DNA of 64,000 nt from JAJFUE01 sp039683515 (GCA_039683515.1 JBDKRG010000059.1:107531-171530); one strand, 5' to 3'. Positions 54,903 to 63,784 are shown, counted from the first letter of the stretch. Numbers and translations: made by a program. The notes: generated by a model from the letters alone, not told the origin.

Positions 54903-56264
54903 TTAGAATCCGACCCGGCTCATGCCGTGCACGTAGGCGATGACGGCCGAGGCGACCGCCGAGGCGACCCGGCCGGCGTCCTCGGGATCGGGCGTCTCCT
55001 GCCTGGCGCCCATCGGGACGACGACGGCCGCCGACGGGGCGTCGACGCGCCGCAGCAGATACGACGGGGCCAGCTCGTAGGCGATCGTCTGGTCGGGGAA
55101 CTGTCGGCCGAGCTCGGTCCTCAGCAGCGAACCGAGCGCCAGCGACTGGAATTCGTGCTGGGCGAAACGCTGGGCCACGGGCTCGCCCGATTGCCGCTCG
55201 GGCCACAGCGCGCTATTGACCACCCAGATCGCGTAGCTCTTCGGGTCGTCCGCTTTCTGCGATGCCGGCCTCGTCGCCATGACGTCGATCACGAGCTGGG
55301 GCGACTGGCCGTAGACCTGCGTGACCAGGGAGTCCTGCGCGCGCTGGCCGTTGGGGGCGATCAGCACCGAACTTTCGAGCTGGATGCGCTCCTCGAGCTC
55401 CTGGCCGATCTTCTGCGCGATCGGCTCGAGCGCCCGGTCGCACACGATCGTGATGCGGCTGGGCGGCTGGCGGTGCGCCAGGTCCGAGAGCTGCGCCCAG
55501 GAAAGCCCGACCGTGCCGGCCAATGCTTGCGGCGGCTGCAGGACGGCTTCGTCGCCATTGGACGGGCTCTTCTTCTGCCTCGGCTCGGGGCGGCTGGGAA
55601 CGATCACCGTGCGGCGCGCCTCGTCCGGCGGCGCGGGGGCGACGGTCGGCTCGGGCGTCGGCTCGGCAATGGCGGGGGCGGCGGTCGGGGCGGCGGTCGG
55701 CGTCGGCGAAGGGGTCGGCGTCGGCCGGTTCAGGACGCCGGTCGGGATGTCCGGCAGCGCCGGGACGGCCGGCGCCGGCGTGGGCGTGGGCGTCGCCGCG
55801 ACGGGCGCCGGGGCGGCCGGGACGGAAGCCGGCGCCTTCTGGCCCTCGCCGGAGACTTCGATGTTGAGCGCCGTCAGGACCTTGCGGACGGTCGCCTCGG
55901 GGACGAGCACGCGCCCCTCGCGCAGCGTGAGCTGCCGGTCGACGCCGCTCATCCTGCCGTCGATCACGATCGCCGGCTGGCGGCCGAGGATGTCGAACTG
56001 CTTGCCGCCGGCGTTGATCCGCACGCTCTGGCTGCGCGAATCGTAGCCGCCCCGGGCCTGCGGGTCGAAGTGCTGCACGACGCGCAGGAAGTCCTGCATG
56101 AGCAGGTAATGCTCCCCTGCCTCGCTGATCAGGGTCATGGTGACCTCGCCCGACGGGGTCGGGGCGGCGGTTTGCGCGGCGGCGAACCGGGCCGCCAGGA
56201 TCACGGCGGCGAGCAGCATCAGGATGCGGGTCAAGGCGGTCGGCAGGTTCATGGAGGGGGTCAT
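54903..56264 (-). CDS. Degenerate N-acetylmuramoyl-L-alanine amidase-like secreted protein
   Basis: The protein has 453 residues. A signal peptide (ILMLLAAVILAARFAAA) is followed by a copper-amine-oxidase-N-like beta domain (to ~residue 135: INAGGKQFDILGRQPAIVIDG, LREGRVLVPEATVRKVL). A long Ala/Pro/Thr linker with PTPTP runs comes next, then an amidase_3-like domain (from ~260). The domain end SYLLRRVDAPSAAVVVPMG aligns with the family segment that normally ends in VEVGF. The catalytic Glu is lost, and the zinc motif DPGHGG is replaced by VCDRALEP. It is a probable non-catalytic cell-wall protein. Confidence 0.68.
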   Translation of the reverse strand: MTPSMNLPTALTRILMLLAAVILAARFAAAQTAAPTPSGEVTMTLISEAGEHYLLMQDFLRVVQHFDPQARGGYDSRSQSVRINAGGKQFDILGRQPAIVIDGRMSGVDRQLTLREGRVLVPEATVRKVLTALNIEVSGEGQKAPASVPAAPAPVAATPTPTPAPAVPALPDIPTGVLNRPTPTPSPTPTAAPTAAPAIAEPTPEPTVAPAPPDEARRTVIVPSRPEPRQKKSPSNGDEAVLQPPQALAGTVGLSWAQLSDLAHRQPPSRITIVCDRALEPIAQKIGQELEERIQLESSVLIAPNGQRAQDSLVTQVYGQSPQLVIDVMATRPASQKADDPKSYAIWVVNSALWPERQSGEPVAQRFAQHEFQSLALGSLLRTELGRQFPDQTIAYELAPSYLLRRVDAPSAAVVVPMGARQETPDPEDAGRVASAVASAVIAYVHGMSRVGF

Positions 56265-56307
56265 TTTCGGCTCTGGGAATCGGTCTCAAGCGTGTGAAAA
56301 AAACAGC

Positions 56308-56335
56308 TTGACATTCGTGTCATATATGCTATAAG
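56308..56335 (+). promoter_or_regulatory. Promoter-like sequence facing the noncoding tract
   Basis: TTGACA (56308-56313), a 16-base spacer and TATAAG (56330-56335) lie on the plus strand, pointing away from the amidase-like gene into DNA with no coding frame. Confidence 0.4.
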
Positions 56336-56727
56336 TCCACACAATGTTTTCACAACCATACAACATCTTGACATGGGAGGTCAAGACGAGGTTGGAAATT
56401 CAGTAAGTGTTGTTCCTTAAAACGACCGTCAGCGGATTCTCCAGTTGTTCCAGCTCAAGTTCCCGCTCAACCTGGTCGGGTCGGTCGATTTAAGGGGCAA
56501 GGGGACGACCTGGTGGCGGGTCGAGGGTTCCTGCCCATCAACAACCCATCCACACTCAGGTCCCTTCCTGCGACAAGCCTGATTTCGGCACGCCGCCCGC
56601 CGTTTTCCCCCGACCGGGCACGCGTGTCTGGCCCTGGTTCGTCACAGGTCGTCCCCATCACCTCCCAATCTTAAATCCCCAGCATTGAGCTTCCAATCGG
56701 AAAAAAACAAAATTGATGGAATGGATC

Positions 56728-56757
56728 CTTTGGGTCCCATGAGTCCTATGGGTCCTA
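56728..56757. repeat. ATGGGTCCT nonamer repeat, copy 5
   Basis: Units TTTGGGTCC, CATGAGTCC and TATGGGTCC lead directly into the shared left flank of hexamer-repeat copy 6. Confidence 0.8.
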
Positions 56758-56781
56758 GAGCGCTTGACGAAAGTTATCGGT

Positions 56782-56821
56782 TCGTGCTCGTGCTCGTGCT
56801 CGTGCTCGTAATCGTAATCGA
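56782..56821. repeat. Two-phase hexamer repeat, copy 6
   Basis: TTCGTG(CTCGTG)3 runs into CGTAATCGTAATCG. Its left flank, AGAGCGCTTGACGAAAG then TTATCGG, is shared with copy 7, as is a right flank AATC(A/G)GCACCA. Confidence 0.9.
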
Positions 56822-56849
56822 ATCAGCACCAGGAAATTCGGTGAAAATT

Positions 56850-56904
56850 CGGTGACAGCGACCGCATTTGTCTCTATTGAAAATCAATGCGGCCGCTGTC
56901 ACCG
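56850..56904. repeat. Long REP-like hairpin
   Basis: CGGTGACAGCG and CGCTGTCACCG (11 bp), continuing after one mismatch as CCGCATT/AATGCGG (7 bp), enclose a 17-base loop. There is no T-run. Its size and single-mismatch architecture recall REP palindromes. Confidence 0.8.
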
Positions 56905-56978
56905 GATGAACCGGATCGCTGTGGGGCCGGCGCCCCGCCGGCCATTCACGCATCTTTTTTGTCACCCACATAGCCAAA

Positions 56979-57005
56979 GGCCGGCGTTTGTGCGCCGGCC
57001 TTTTT
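56979..57005 (+). terminator. Terminator at the end of the pilC gene and noncoding tract
   Basis: GGCCGGCG (56979-56986) and CGCCGGCC (56993-57000) form a stem followed by TTTTT on the plus strand. The minus strand side has only CTTTGG, so it terminates plus transcripts best, although it lies just past the PilC/GspF stop on the other strand. Confidence 0.75.
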
Positions 57006-57030
57006 GATTTTTGGACTTATCTCGTCGTTT

Positions 57031-58266
57031 TTACTTCACGCCGACCACCTGCGCCATGTTGAAGTAGGGCAGCAGGACGGCCGTCGCGATGAAAATCACC
57101 ACGCCGCCGAGCATGATGATCAGGACCGGCTCGATGATGCTGGCCATGCCGGCCAGCGTCGTGCTGACTTCGGTGTCGTAGGTATCGGCGATCTTGTTGA
57201 GCATCGTGTCGAGCGTGCCGGTTTCCTCCCCGACCGCGATCATGTCGACGACCATCGACGGGAAGATCCGCGCCTGCGCGAGCGGTTCGCTCATCCGGCC
57301 GCCGCGCTCGACCTCGTCGCGCACGTCGTACCAGGCGTCGGCCACAAGCAGGTTCTCGCTCGAGTCGCCGGTGATCCGGATCGCGTCGGTCAGCGGGATG
57401 CCGGCCGAAACCAGGCCGCCCAGCGTCCGGCAGGAGCGGGCCACGGCGATCTTGCGGTTAATGCCGGACACGATCGGGATCCGCAGCCCCAGCCACGAAT
57501 ACACGCGCCGCCCTGACGGGACCCGGCCCCACAGGCTCAGGCCGATGACGCCGGCCACGAGCGCGACAATGATCACGGGCCACGCGGCCGCGAAGAAATC
57601 CGACATCCCGATGATGACCGTCGTGGGCCGCGGCAGGTTGACGTCGTTCTGCTTGTAGACCTCGGCGAAGGTCGGGATCGCCTTGACCATGATGACCATC
57701 ACGACCATGATCGCCACGCACAGCGCCACGATCGGGTACATCGCCGCGGACCACGCCTGCCGGCGGATGCGCGCCTTGGATTCCATGATGTCGGCCAGGC
57801 GCCGGAGCGATTCCTCCAGGATGCCGCCGACCTCGCCGATGCGGACGATCGAGACGACGAGCGTCGAGAACGTGCGCTCGTGGCGGGCAAGCGCCTGGTG
57901 GATCGGCTCGCCTTCCTCGACACCCTTGGCGGCGTCGGCGATGGCGTTGCGCAGGCGGCCGTTGCTCGTGCGCTTGGAGAGCATCTGGAGCGACTTGAGG
58001 ACCGGGATGCCGACCTGGATCAGCGTCGAGAACTGGCGGCAGAACACCGCCTTCTCCAGGAACGTCGGTCCGAACACCGAGATCGGCTTGGCCAGCGTGC
58101 TGACCATGGCGTCGGTCGTGCCGCCGGCTGCCGGACCCGTCTCGAGCGCTTCGCCTTCGCGCGCCAGCGGCGCGTCCTTCTCGTGGGGCAGGCCGGCCTT
58201 GGCAAGGGCCTCCTGCAGAGATGAACGCCCGGAACTGGCCTTGTTGGTGTCTTTACGAGGTTGCAT
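57031..58266 (-). CDS. Type IV pilus/type II secretion inner-membrane platform protein (PilC/GspF)
   Basis: The 411-residue protein has the two repeated T2SSF domains: FCRQFSTLIQVGIPVLKSLQML and the equivalent SCRTLGGLVSAGIPLTDAIRI, each followed by a transmembrane helix, plus VGEETGTLDTMLNKIADTYD. The N-terminal ~65 residues are a polar extension. The platform protein couples the extension ATPase to pilin insertion. The gene is the last of the pilus operon, 126 bp after the ATPase gene. Confidence 0.92.
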   Translation of the reverse strand: MQPRKDTNKASSGRSSLQEALAKAGLPHEKDAPLAREGEALETGPAAGGTTDAMVSTLAKPISVFGPTFLEKAVFCRQFSTLIQVGIPVLKSLQMLSKRTSNGRLRNAIADAAKGVEEGEPIHQALARHERTFSTLVVSIVRIGEVGGILEESLRRLADIMESKARIRRQAWSAAMYPIVALCVAIMVVMVIMVKAIPTFAEVYKQNDVNLPRPTTVIIGMSDFFAAAWPVIIVALVAGVIGLSLWGRVPSGRRVYSWLGLRIPIVSGINRKIAVARSCRTLGGLVSAGIPLTDAIRITGDSSENLLVADAWYDVRDEVERGGRMSEPLAQARIFPSMVVDMIAVGEETGTLDTMLNKIADTYDTEVSTTLAGMASIIEPVLIIMLGGVVIFIATAVLLPYFNMAQVVGVK

Positions 58267-58392
58267 CGCCTGTTTCCTCCGCTTGGCTGTTTGCCTTTGT
58301 GTTCAATCCTTATCCAGTTTAAACGATCCCGCGGTTGAAATTCGAATTTCGCGACCGGTTCGGATCCCGAAATGCGAACGTTGTGCTTCTCC

Positions 58393-60624
58393 CTAGATCT
58401 CGAACAGTATCTTGCGGCTCACCTCCTCGACGGTCGTGTGCCCGTCGAGAACCTTGAGGCCGGCGGCCTGTTCCAGCGCGATCATCCCCGACTCGCGCGC
58501 CACCTTCTCGAGCTCGGCCGAGCTGTTGGAGTCCGAGATCAGCAGGCGCATCGCTTCGCGGATCGCGACGGTCTCGAAAACGCCCGTCCGGCCCAGGTAG
58601 CCCGAGTGCAGGCATGCATCGCAGCCGCCCGCCTTGTAAATCCGCTTGCGCGTCCCCTCGGGCAGCCGCAGCCGCGTGACCTCGTCGGCCTTGAGCATGT
58701 ATCCCTTGCGGCAATCGCCGCACAGCTGGCGGACGAGGCGCTGGCTGAGGATGCCGACCAGCGAGGCGGCCACCATGAAGCGCATCGCCCCCAGGTGGAT
58801 GAGCGCGTCGATGGCCCCGAGCGCCGTGTTGGTGTGCAACGTGGACAGGACCAGGTGGCCGGTCATCGCGGCGCGGATGGCGATGTGCGCCGTGTCGCCG
58901 TCGCGAATCTCGCCGACCATGATCACGTCCGGGTCCTGGCGCAGGATCGAGCGCAGCCCCTGGGCGAATCCCATGTTGATGTTGGAGTCGACCTGGACCT
59001 GGTTGACGCCGACGAGCTGGTACTCGACCGGGTCCTCGATGGTGACCAGGTTGCGGCTCTCGAGGTTGAGCTTGGAGAGCGCGGTGTAAAGCGTCGACGT
59101 CTTGCCGCTGCCGGTCGGGCCGGTCACGAGGATCATCCCGAACGGGCTCTCCAGCATCTGCTCGAACAGCTTCTGCTGGTCGGCGAGCATCCCGAGGTCG
59201 GCCAGGCCCATGCTGACCCGCGCCGAGTCCAGGATTCGAATCACAACCTTTTCGCCATGAATCGCGGGCAGCGTCGAGATCCGGAAGTCGATGCCGCGGT
59301 CGTCCAGGCGCAGCTCGAAGTGGCCGTCCTGCGGCCGGCGCCGCTCGGTCACGTCCATCTCGGCCAGGACCTTGATGCGCGACACGACCGGCTGCATGAG
59401 CCCCGGCGGGATCGTCAGGATCCGGCGCAGCTCCCCGTCGATGCGGAACCGGACGGTCATGCCGTCGGCCATCGGCTCGAGGTGGATGTCCGTGGCGCGC
59501 GTGTCGAGCGCGCTCTCGATGAGCGAACTGACGAGCTGCACGGCCGAAACGTTGTCGGCCACGGTGACCTCGGCGTGATCGGTCCACGACACGGTCGGGG
59601 TCGGTTCGGCCTTGCCCTCGCCGGCGCCCCCCTTGGCCCGCGGCGGCTGCTTCTGGACGGGCGGCTTGACGGGGGCCGGCGGCGGCACGAAGGCCGGCGC
59701 CGGGCTGGCCGGCGCCTCGCTCGCCTTGTAGAAACTGTTGATCTGGTTGATGATGTCCTGGGCGGGGGCCAGGAACGGCTGCGGCCACATGCCGGTCGCC
59801 CAGCGGATCAGCCCCCACAGCGGCAGGTTCATCGGGTCGGCGGTCACGATCCCCAGCCGGCCGTCCTGCTTGAACAGCGGGACGATCATGTGCCGGCGCA
59901 GGAAACTCTGCGGGAAGAGCCCGAACATGACCGGGTCGGCCTGGAATTCGGCGGGCGGCTCGAACGGCAGCCGCAGCCCCTCATCGATCTGCTTCATGAG
60001 CGATTCGGAGGTCAGGCCGCTCTTGGCCAGCCGGCCGACGAGCTCGGAGTCCTCGATCAGCTTCGGGGCCTGGGCGAGCAGGTCGTCGCCGACGAGGTCG
60101 TTGGCGCGGGCCAGCACCACCGCGACCCACATCGCCGCCTCGCGCGACGGCATCCCCTGCGGGTTGCTCAGCCACTGGCAGACGGCCTGGGCCGAAACCA
60201 TCTCATCGATCACGATCCAGCCCGGGTCGTTCGAGCCGCGCCGGCCGGCCTCGGCCATGATCTGGCCGGCCCGGTCCGGGCTGATCACGCCGTCGCGCTC
60301 GAGCGGCCCGATCAGGCCCGCCATCGGCGGCCGGTGCAGCGAAAGCAGCTGCGCCAGCTCCTGGTCGTTGATCATGCGCGACGATGTCAGGCCCGAGTGA
60401 AGCGCCTCGTGGCCCTGACCGCTCTTGAGGGTGATTTCGGCGTTGAGCAGGTCGCGGAAGGTGTCGAGCGAAACCTCCTGGAAGAGCACCCCGAGGATCG
60501 GTTTGTGCTTCTGGTTGCGCTTGATGAACGCGGACCACTCGTTTTCGCTCAGCAGGCCGGCCGTGTGGAAAAGTCGCACCAACTGCGGGGACTGCTTGGA
60601 CTTGGGGGTAGTTACCTGGTTCAC
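58393..60624 (-). CDS. Type II secretion/type IV pilus assembly ATPase (GspE/PilB)
   Basis: The protein has 743 residues. The N-terminal ~300 residues hold MshEN-like segments (VPLFKQDGRLGIVTADPMN), then a Pro/Ala linker and the ATPase core: Walker A VTGPTGSGKTSTLYTAL, Asp box, Walker B DPDVIMVGEIRDGDTA, and the His box TGHLVLSTLHTNTA. The zinc-binding CxxC pairs are CGDCRKG and CDACLHSGY. It drives pilin polymerisation from the cytoplasm. MshEN segments can bind c-di-GMP, which would link it to the PilZ/CsrA group. It is followed by the platform gene. Confidence 0.94.
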   Translation of the reverse strand: MNQVTTPKSKQSPQLVRLFHTAGLLSENEWSAFIKRNQKHKPILGVLFQEVSLDTFRDLLNAEITLKSGQGHEALHSGLTSSRMINDQELAQLLSLHRPPMAGLIGPLERDGVISPDRAGQIMAEAGRRGSNDPGWIVIDEMVSAQAVCQWLSNPQGMPSREAAMWVAVVLARANDLVGDDLLAQAPKLIEDSELVGRLAKSGLTSESLMKQIDEGLRLPFEPPAEFQADPVMFGLFPQSFLRRHMIVPLFKQDGRLGIVTADPMNLPLWGLIRWATGMWPQPFLAPAQDIINQINSFYKASEAPASPAPAFVPPPAPVKPPVQKQPPRAKGGAGEGKAEPTPTVSWTDHAEVTVADNVSAVQLVSSLIESALDTRATDIHLEPMADGMTVRFRIDGELRRILTIPPGLMQPVVSRIKVLAEMDVTERRRPQDGHFELRLDDRGIDFRISTLPAIHGEKVVIRILDSARVSMGLADLGMLADQQKLFEQMLESPFGMILVTGPTGSGKTSTLYTALSKLNLESRNLVTIEDPVEYQLVGVNQVQVDSNINMGFAQGLRSILRQDPDVIMVGEIRDGDTAHIAIRAAMTGHLVLSTLHTNTALGAIDALIHLGAMRFMVAASLVGILSQRLVRQLCGDCRKGYMLKADEVTRLRLPEGTRKRIYKAGGCDACLHSGYLGRTGVFETVAIREAMRLLISDSNSSAELEKVARESGMIALEQAAGLKVLDGHTTVEEVSRKILFEI

Positions 60625-60637
60625 GACGGCTGCCTTT

Positions 60638-61102
60638 CTAGCGGGTGATGGGTTGCGCGGCCAGGCGAACCATGCCTCGGCGGCGCGACTGGGTGTTGAT
60701 GAGGACGCGGTCGACCGTGCCGGCCGCGGGTCCGCCCGTCCAGCGGATGTTCAGGAGCATGTCGCCCGGACGCTGGCGCATGCCGGGCATCGAGCCCCAC
60801 GCCTCGTCGGCCGCCGCCAGCGGGCGGACGCCGACCTGCGCCGAAAACGCCATGTCCGTGATGATCGGCTTCTCGGCGGTGGACGTGATCGTGATGGTGG
60901 TCGCGGTGTCGACGGGCGAGACGATCCCCGCCATCGCCGCCAGCGCCCCGGCGTGCTCCATCCGGCCGCGGCCGGTGTCGTCCTGGTGGACGGTCTGGCT
61001 GACGGAGCCCTGCACCGCGGCCAGGTAGAAGATGAGCACGGTCAGGACGCCGATGACCGCGATGAGCGCGAAACCGCGCCGGCTGCGTGAATGTTGCATC
61101 AT
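60638..61102 (-). CDS. Pseudopilin-like minor pilus protein (PilX/GspK-type)
   Basis: The 154-residue protein has a short basic leader SRSRRG followed by FALIAVIGVLTVLIFYLAAV. The leader resembles a prepilin cleavage site but lacks Glu5 (Ile or Ala at that place), as GspK and PilX-type minor subunits sometimes do. The head contains ITITSTAEKPIIT with no Cys. ATGA overlap with the upstream pseudopilin and 13 bp to the ATPase gene place it in the operon. It is likely a tip or priming subunit. Confidence 0.75.
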   Translation of the reverse strand: MMQHSRSRRGFALIAVIGVLTVLIFYLAAVQGSVSQTVHQDDTGRGRMEHAGALAAMAGIVSPVDTATTITITSTAEKPIITDMAFSAQVGVRPLAAADEAWGSMPGMRQRPGDMLLNIRWTGGPAAGTVDRVLINTQSRRRGMVRLAAQPITR

Positions 61103-61740
61103 GGCCGTGCCTCCCTGGCGGGCCGCGCCGCCACGAGCCCCGGGATCGCCGCCGTCTCCAGCGCGATCGTCCGGCTGTCTTCGAGCTTCGCCTCGACGCG
61201 CACCTGGATCAGCGCCGGCCACCCCGGCGAAGTCCATTGATCCTGGTAATGCGGGCGCTGGCCCGGCGGGGTCGTCGCCGCGTAGGCGAACCGGATGCTC
61301 GGCTTGAAGCCGGCCGGCTTGATCCCCCCGAGGTCCCCCGTCATCTGCACGGCCTGGGAGCCGGCCGAGCCGACCGCCCCGATCGGGTCGTGCGCCAGGA
61401 CGATGCCGGAGTCGGCGCTCTGCGCGATCCGCGCATGGCACAGGCCGCCGGCGTTGTAGGTCAGCAGGTCAAGCTGGTCGGGCTTGAACGTCTGCGCCAG
61501 AGCCTGCGTGTTGCTGGTCTCGATGTTGTCGGCCGCGACGGCCGACTCGATCGTCATCGTGGCCGCGCCGAGCGCCTGGTTGCAGTACTGGGCCGCGGCC
61601 TGCGCCTGCGTCAGCCGGCGCGTCGCCCGGTCCGACTCGACCATGATGCCGAGGGCCAGGCCGAAGATCACGACCGCGACGACAACCACGACCATGATCT
61701 CGACGAGCGTCATCCCGGCGCGTTGCTTGCATTTCCTCAT
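61099..61740 (-). CDS. Pseudopilin (GspJ/PilW-like)
   Basis: The 213-residue protein has leader KCKQRAG then MTLVEIMVVVVVAVVIFGLAL, with Glu5 of the cleavage motif and the assembly helix. The size and long head domain suit a GspJ/PilW type minor pseudopilin. The downstream gene's ATG overlaps its stop (ATGA), and its own ATG overlaps the upstream gene's stop in the same way, so the three pseudopilins are made in a fixed ratio. Confidence 0.82.
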   Translation of the reverse strand: MRKCKQRAGMTLVEIMVVVVVAVVIFGLALGIMVESDRATRRLTQAQAAAQYCNQALGAATMTIESAVAADNIETSNTQALAQTFKPDQLDLLTYNAGGLCHARIAQSADSGIVLAHDPIGAVGSAGSQAVQMTGDLGGIKPAGFKPSIRFAYAATTPPGQRPHYQDQWTSPGWPALIQVRVEAKLEDSRTIALETAAIPGLVAARPAREARP

Positions 61741-62120
61741 GGCGCCACCATCCCCCGAACCGTCACGACGTTCGACGGCTCCTTCGATGATTCTTCCCGA
61801 ACGCCGGCGTCGACCTTCACCTCGATGTTGCCGTCGGGAGAGTGGTCGATCTCGGCCTTGGCGAAAACGCGATCGTTCATCGCCAGCCAGTCGCCGGGCT
61901 GCCAGGTCTTGAGGCTGCCGTAGGGCGCCGCCCGAAGCTCCGAGAGGCGCTCATGCGCCAGCCAGCGCACCTGCATCCGCTCGAGCCGCTGATGCCCGGC
62001 CCGATCGGCTTCGACCATGAGCGAGTAAATCCCGCCCAGGCCGAACACCAGGATCGCCATGGCAATCAGCACCTCGACGATGGTGAAAGCACGGTGTCTG
62101 TTTTTTGTTACAGTGCTCAT
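61737..62120 (-). CDS. Pseudopilin (GspI/PilV-like)
   Basis: The 127-residue protein has leader NRHRA then FTIVEVLIAMAILVFGLGGIY, with Glu5 and the GspI/PilV-like helix; Ala precedes the cut, as in the major pilin at 16.9 kb. It is the first gene of the pilus operon (three pseudopilins, ATPase, platform). AGGTG is upstream of the start. The operon's promoter must lie in the 105 bp before it, where a TTGACA occurs on the same strand. Confidence 0.84.
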   Translation of the reverse strand: MSTVTKNRHRAFTIVEVLIAMAILVFGLGGIYSLMVEADRAGHQRLERMQVRWLAHERLSELRAAPYGSLKTWQPGDWLAMNDRVFAKAEIDHSPDGNIEVKVDAGVREESSKEPSNVVTVRGMVAP

Positions 62121-62164
62121 GTGAAATCACCTGCACGGTTAATTAAGAACTCGATGTGGCAGAT

Positions 62165-62176
62165 CAACTTAAACAA
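62165..62176. promoter_or_regulatory. Shared 12-mer upstream of the pilus operon
   Basis: CAACTTAAACAA occurs here, 45 bp before the pilus operon, and again at 63621-63632 before the histidine kinase gene. At the second site it extends into AACTTAAACAAGTT, a palindrome. A shared regulator site is inferred. Confidence 0.35.
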
Positions 62177-62225
62177 TTTCAATCATTTAAGGACAATATG
62201 TCAAAATCTTTCTGCATCCCCCGCC

Positions 62226-63503
62226 TCAAAATGTGCTCGGCAGCAGCGATTCGAAGTCCTCGGGCTCCGGAACGGCCCCATCGGGCTGCATCCGGCGCTC
62301 CCCGCCGACCGGAAGCGTGAAGACCATCGTCGTGCCGCAATTCTCCCCTTCGCTGCGGGCCTCGATCGTGCCGCCCATGATTTCCACCAGGTTGCGCGTG
62401 ATCGTCAGGCCCAACCCCGTCCCCTCGTATTTGCGCGTCGAACTGGGGTCCACCTGGATGAATTTGTCGAAGATGCGCTCGAGGTAATTGCTCGGGATCC
62501 CGATGCCGGTGTCGGTGATGGTGAAACGCACAAGGTCGGTGCGGACCTCGTCGCGGCCGGCATGGACCGTGATCGATCCCTCCGACGTGAACTTGATCGC
62601 GTTGCCGACGAGGTTGATGAGGACCTGCCGGGCCTTCTGCGCGTCGGCGCGCACGCGCAGCGGGCCCTCGTCGCTCGTGAACGTGAGCGCCAACCCGCGG
62701 CGCTGGGCCTGGACCATGAGCGTCTGGCCGACGTCCTGGAAAAGTTCCTCGATGTCGAGGTCGGCGATGACGAGCGTCATCTTGCCCGCCTCGATCCTGG
62801 CGATGTCGAGCACGTCGTTGATCATGGCGAGCAGGCGGCGCGCCGACGTCAGGGCGTTGTCCAGATACGACAACTCCTCATCGCGGTTCTCGCACAATCC
62901 CTCCACGATCAGCTGCATGAAACCGATGATCGAGTTGAGCGGCGTGCGCAGCTCGTGGCTGGTCACGGCGAGGAATTCGTTCTTGGCGCGGTCCATTTCC
63001 TCGAGCTGGCGGTTGAGGCGCTCGAGCTGGTCCAGCGAGACGTTCATCTCGTCGTTCTTGCGGCGCAGAAGCTCCTGGCTGGCGATCAGCGTCGCGTTCA
63101 GCTCCGCGATCCGGCGCTCCTGGCTGATCCACTCGCTGACGTCGCGCAGCAGCACCCCCATCCCTTCCGGCCGCGGGTAGAGCGTCAACTCGAACTGGCA
63201 GATGCGGCCGTCGTGCTGAATCGGCACGAACATCCGCTCGCTCCGGGTCCCGGCGGGAGGCTGGCTCAACAGTTTTTCGATGTATTTTCGTTCGAGGCCG
63301 CTGAACAGGTCGAGAAGGTGCCGGCCGATCAGCCGGTCCGCGGAGCGTTCCAGGATCCGGCACGCGGCGGCGTTGGCCTCAAGCACGAGGAGGTTCTTGT
63401 CGATTGCGAGAAAACCGTCGGCGATCCAGTCCAGCCCAGGCTCGCTGGCCCGGCAGACTTCTCCGGCTTCCACATTCATGGACTGGTCAGATGAAGGATC
63501 CAT
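62226..63503 (-). CDS. PAS-domain sensor histidine kinase
   Basis: The protein has ~425 residues. A PAS domain (DGFLAIDKNLLVLEANAAAC) is followed by a coiled coil (residues ~130-175), HisKA with the phospho-acceptor His in TSHELRTPLNSIIGF, and HATPase_c with N-box NLVGNAIKFT, G1 TDTGIGIP, F-box FDKFIQVD and G2 GTGLGLTI. No transmembrane helix is present, so it is cytoplasmic. No response regulator is adjacent. It lies 105 bp upstream of the pilus operon on the same strand, so a role in pilus control is plausible. The ATG at 63503 or a GTG at 63512 could be the start. Confidence 0.92.
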   Translation of the reverse strand: MDPSSDQSMNVEAGEVCRASEPGLDWIADGFLAIDKNLLVLEANAAACRILERSADRLIGRHLLDLFSGLERKYIEKLLSQPPAGTRSERMFVPIQHDGRICQFELTLYPRPEGMGVLLRDVSEWISQERRIAELNATLIASQELLRRKNDEMNVSLDQLERLNRQLEEMDRAKNEFLAVTSHELRTPLNSIIGFMQLIVEGLCENRDEELSYLDNALTSARRLLAMINDVLDIARIEAGKMTLVIADLDIEELFQDVGQTLMVQAQRRGLALTFTSDEGPLRVRADAQKARQVLINLVGNAIKFTSEGSITVHAGRDEVRTDLVRFTITDTGIGIPSNYLERIFDKFIQVDPSSTRKYEGTGLGLTITRNLVEIMGGTIEARSEGENCGTTMVFTLPVGGERRMQPDGAVPEPEDFESLLPSTF

Positions 63504-63758
63504 CCCACCCACGATCGCGGCGCGTCATCCATGACTCAAGACGCCCCAGCAAACTCCAATCCTTGAGTTCGGCCGCAGCATTCTGGCCGCCACAATAAAC
63601 TTATCGCCGCCGCCCCCCGGCAACTTAAACAAGTTAATTTTCGACGGTAAATCCGCCTTTCGCCGGCGAAACCGACCTGGCCCGATCGCCGCGCCCCCCG
63701 GCCCGAAACCCGAGTCCAGGGATCTTGTTTCCCGATGCCAATCTCAATCCATTGAACC

Positions 63759-63784
63759 ACGAAAACGCAAAGTCGCAAAGGAAT
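63759..63784. repeat. ACGCAAAG octamer-type repeat
   Basis: ACCACGAAAACGCAAAG followed by TCGCAAAGG shows two degenerate 8-9 bp units. Only one array is seen in the window. Confidence 0.5.

Larger units (their letters stand above)
56265..57030. other. Long noncoding tract with inverted repeats and its own promoter/terminator signals
   Basis: There are 766 bp without a supported gene. In order: an AT-rich stretch with a plus-strand promoter-like pair (56308-56335); hairpin CTTGAC/GTCAAG (56371-56390 area); a 12 bp inverted repeat, GGGGACGACCTG (56501-56512) with CAGGTCGTCCCC (56645-56656), enclosing nested stems; a nonamer array; a hexamer array; a 55 bp hairpin; and a terminator. It could hold a structured RNA, but no known family is recognised. 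Confidence 0.5.

Noticed and set aside
54891..56297. 468-codon plus-strand frame opposite the amidase-like gene
   Set aside because: It is Gly/Arg/Asp-rich shadow sequence with no motifs. The minus-strand protein has a signal peptide and recognisable domains.
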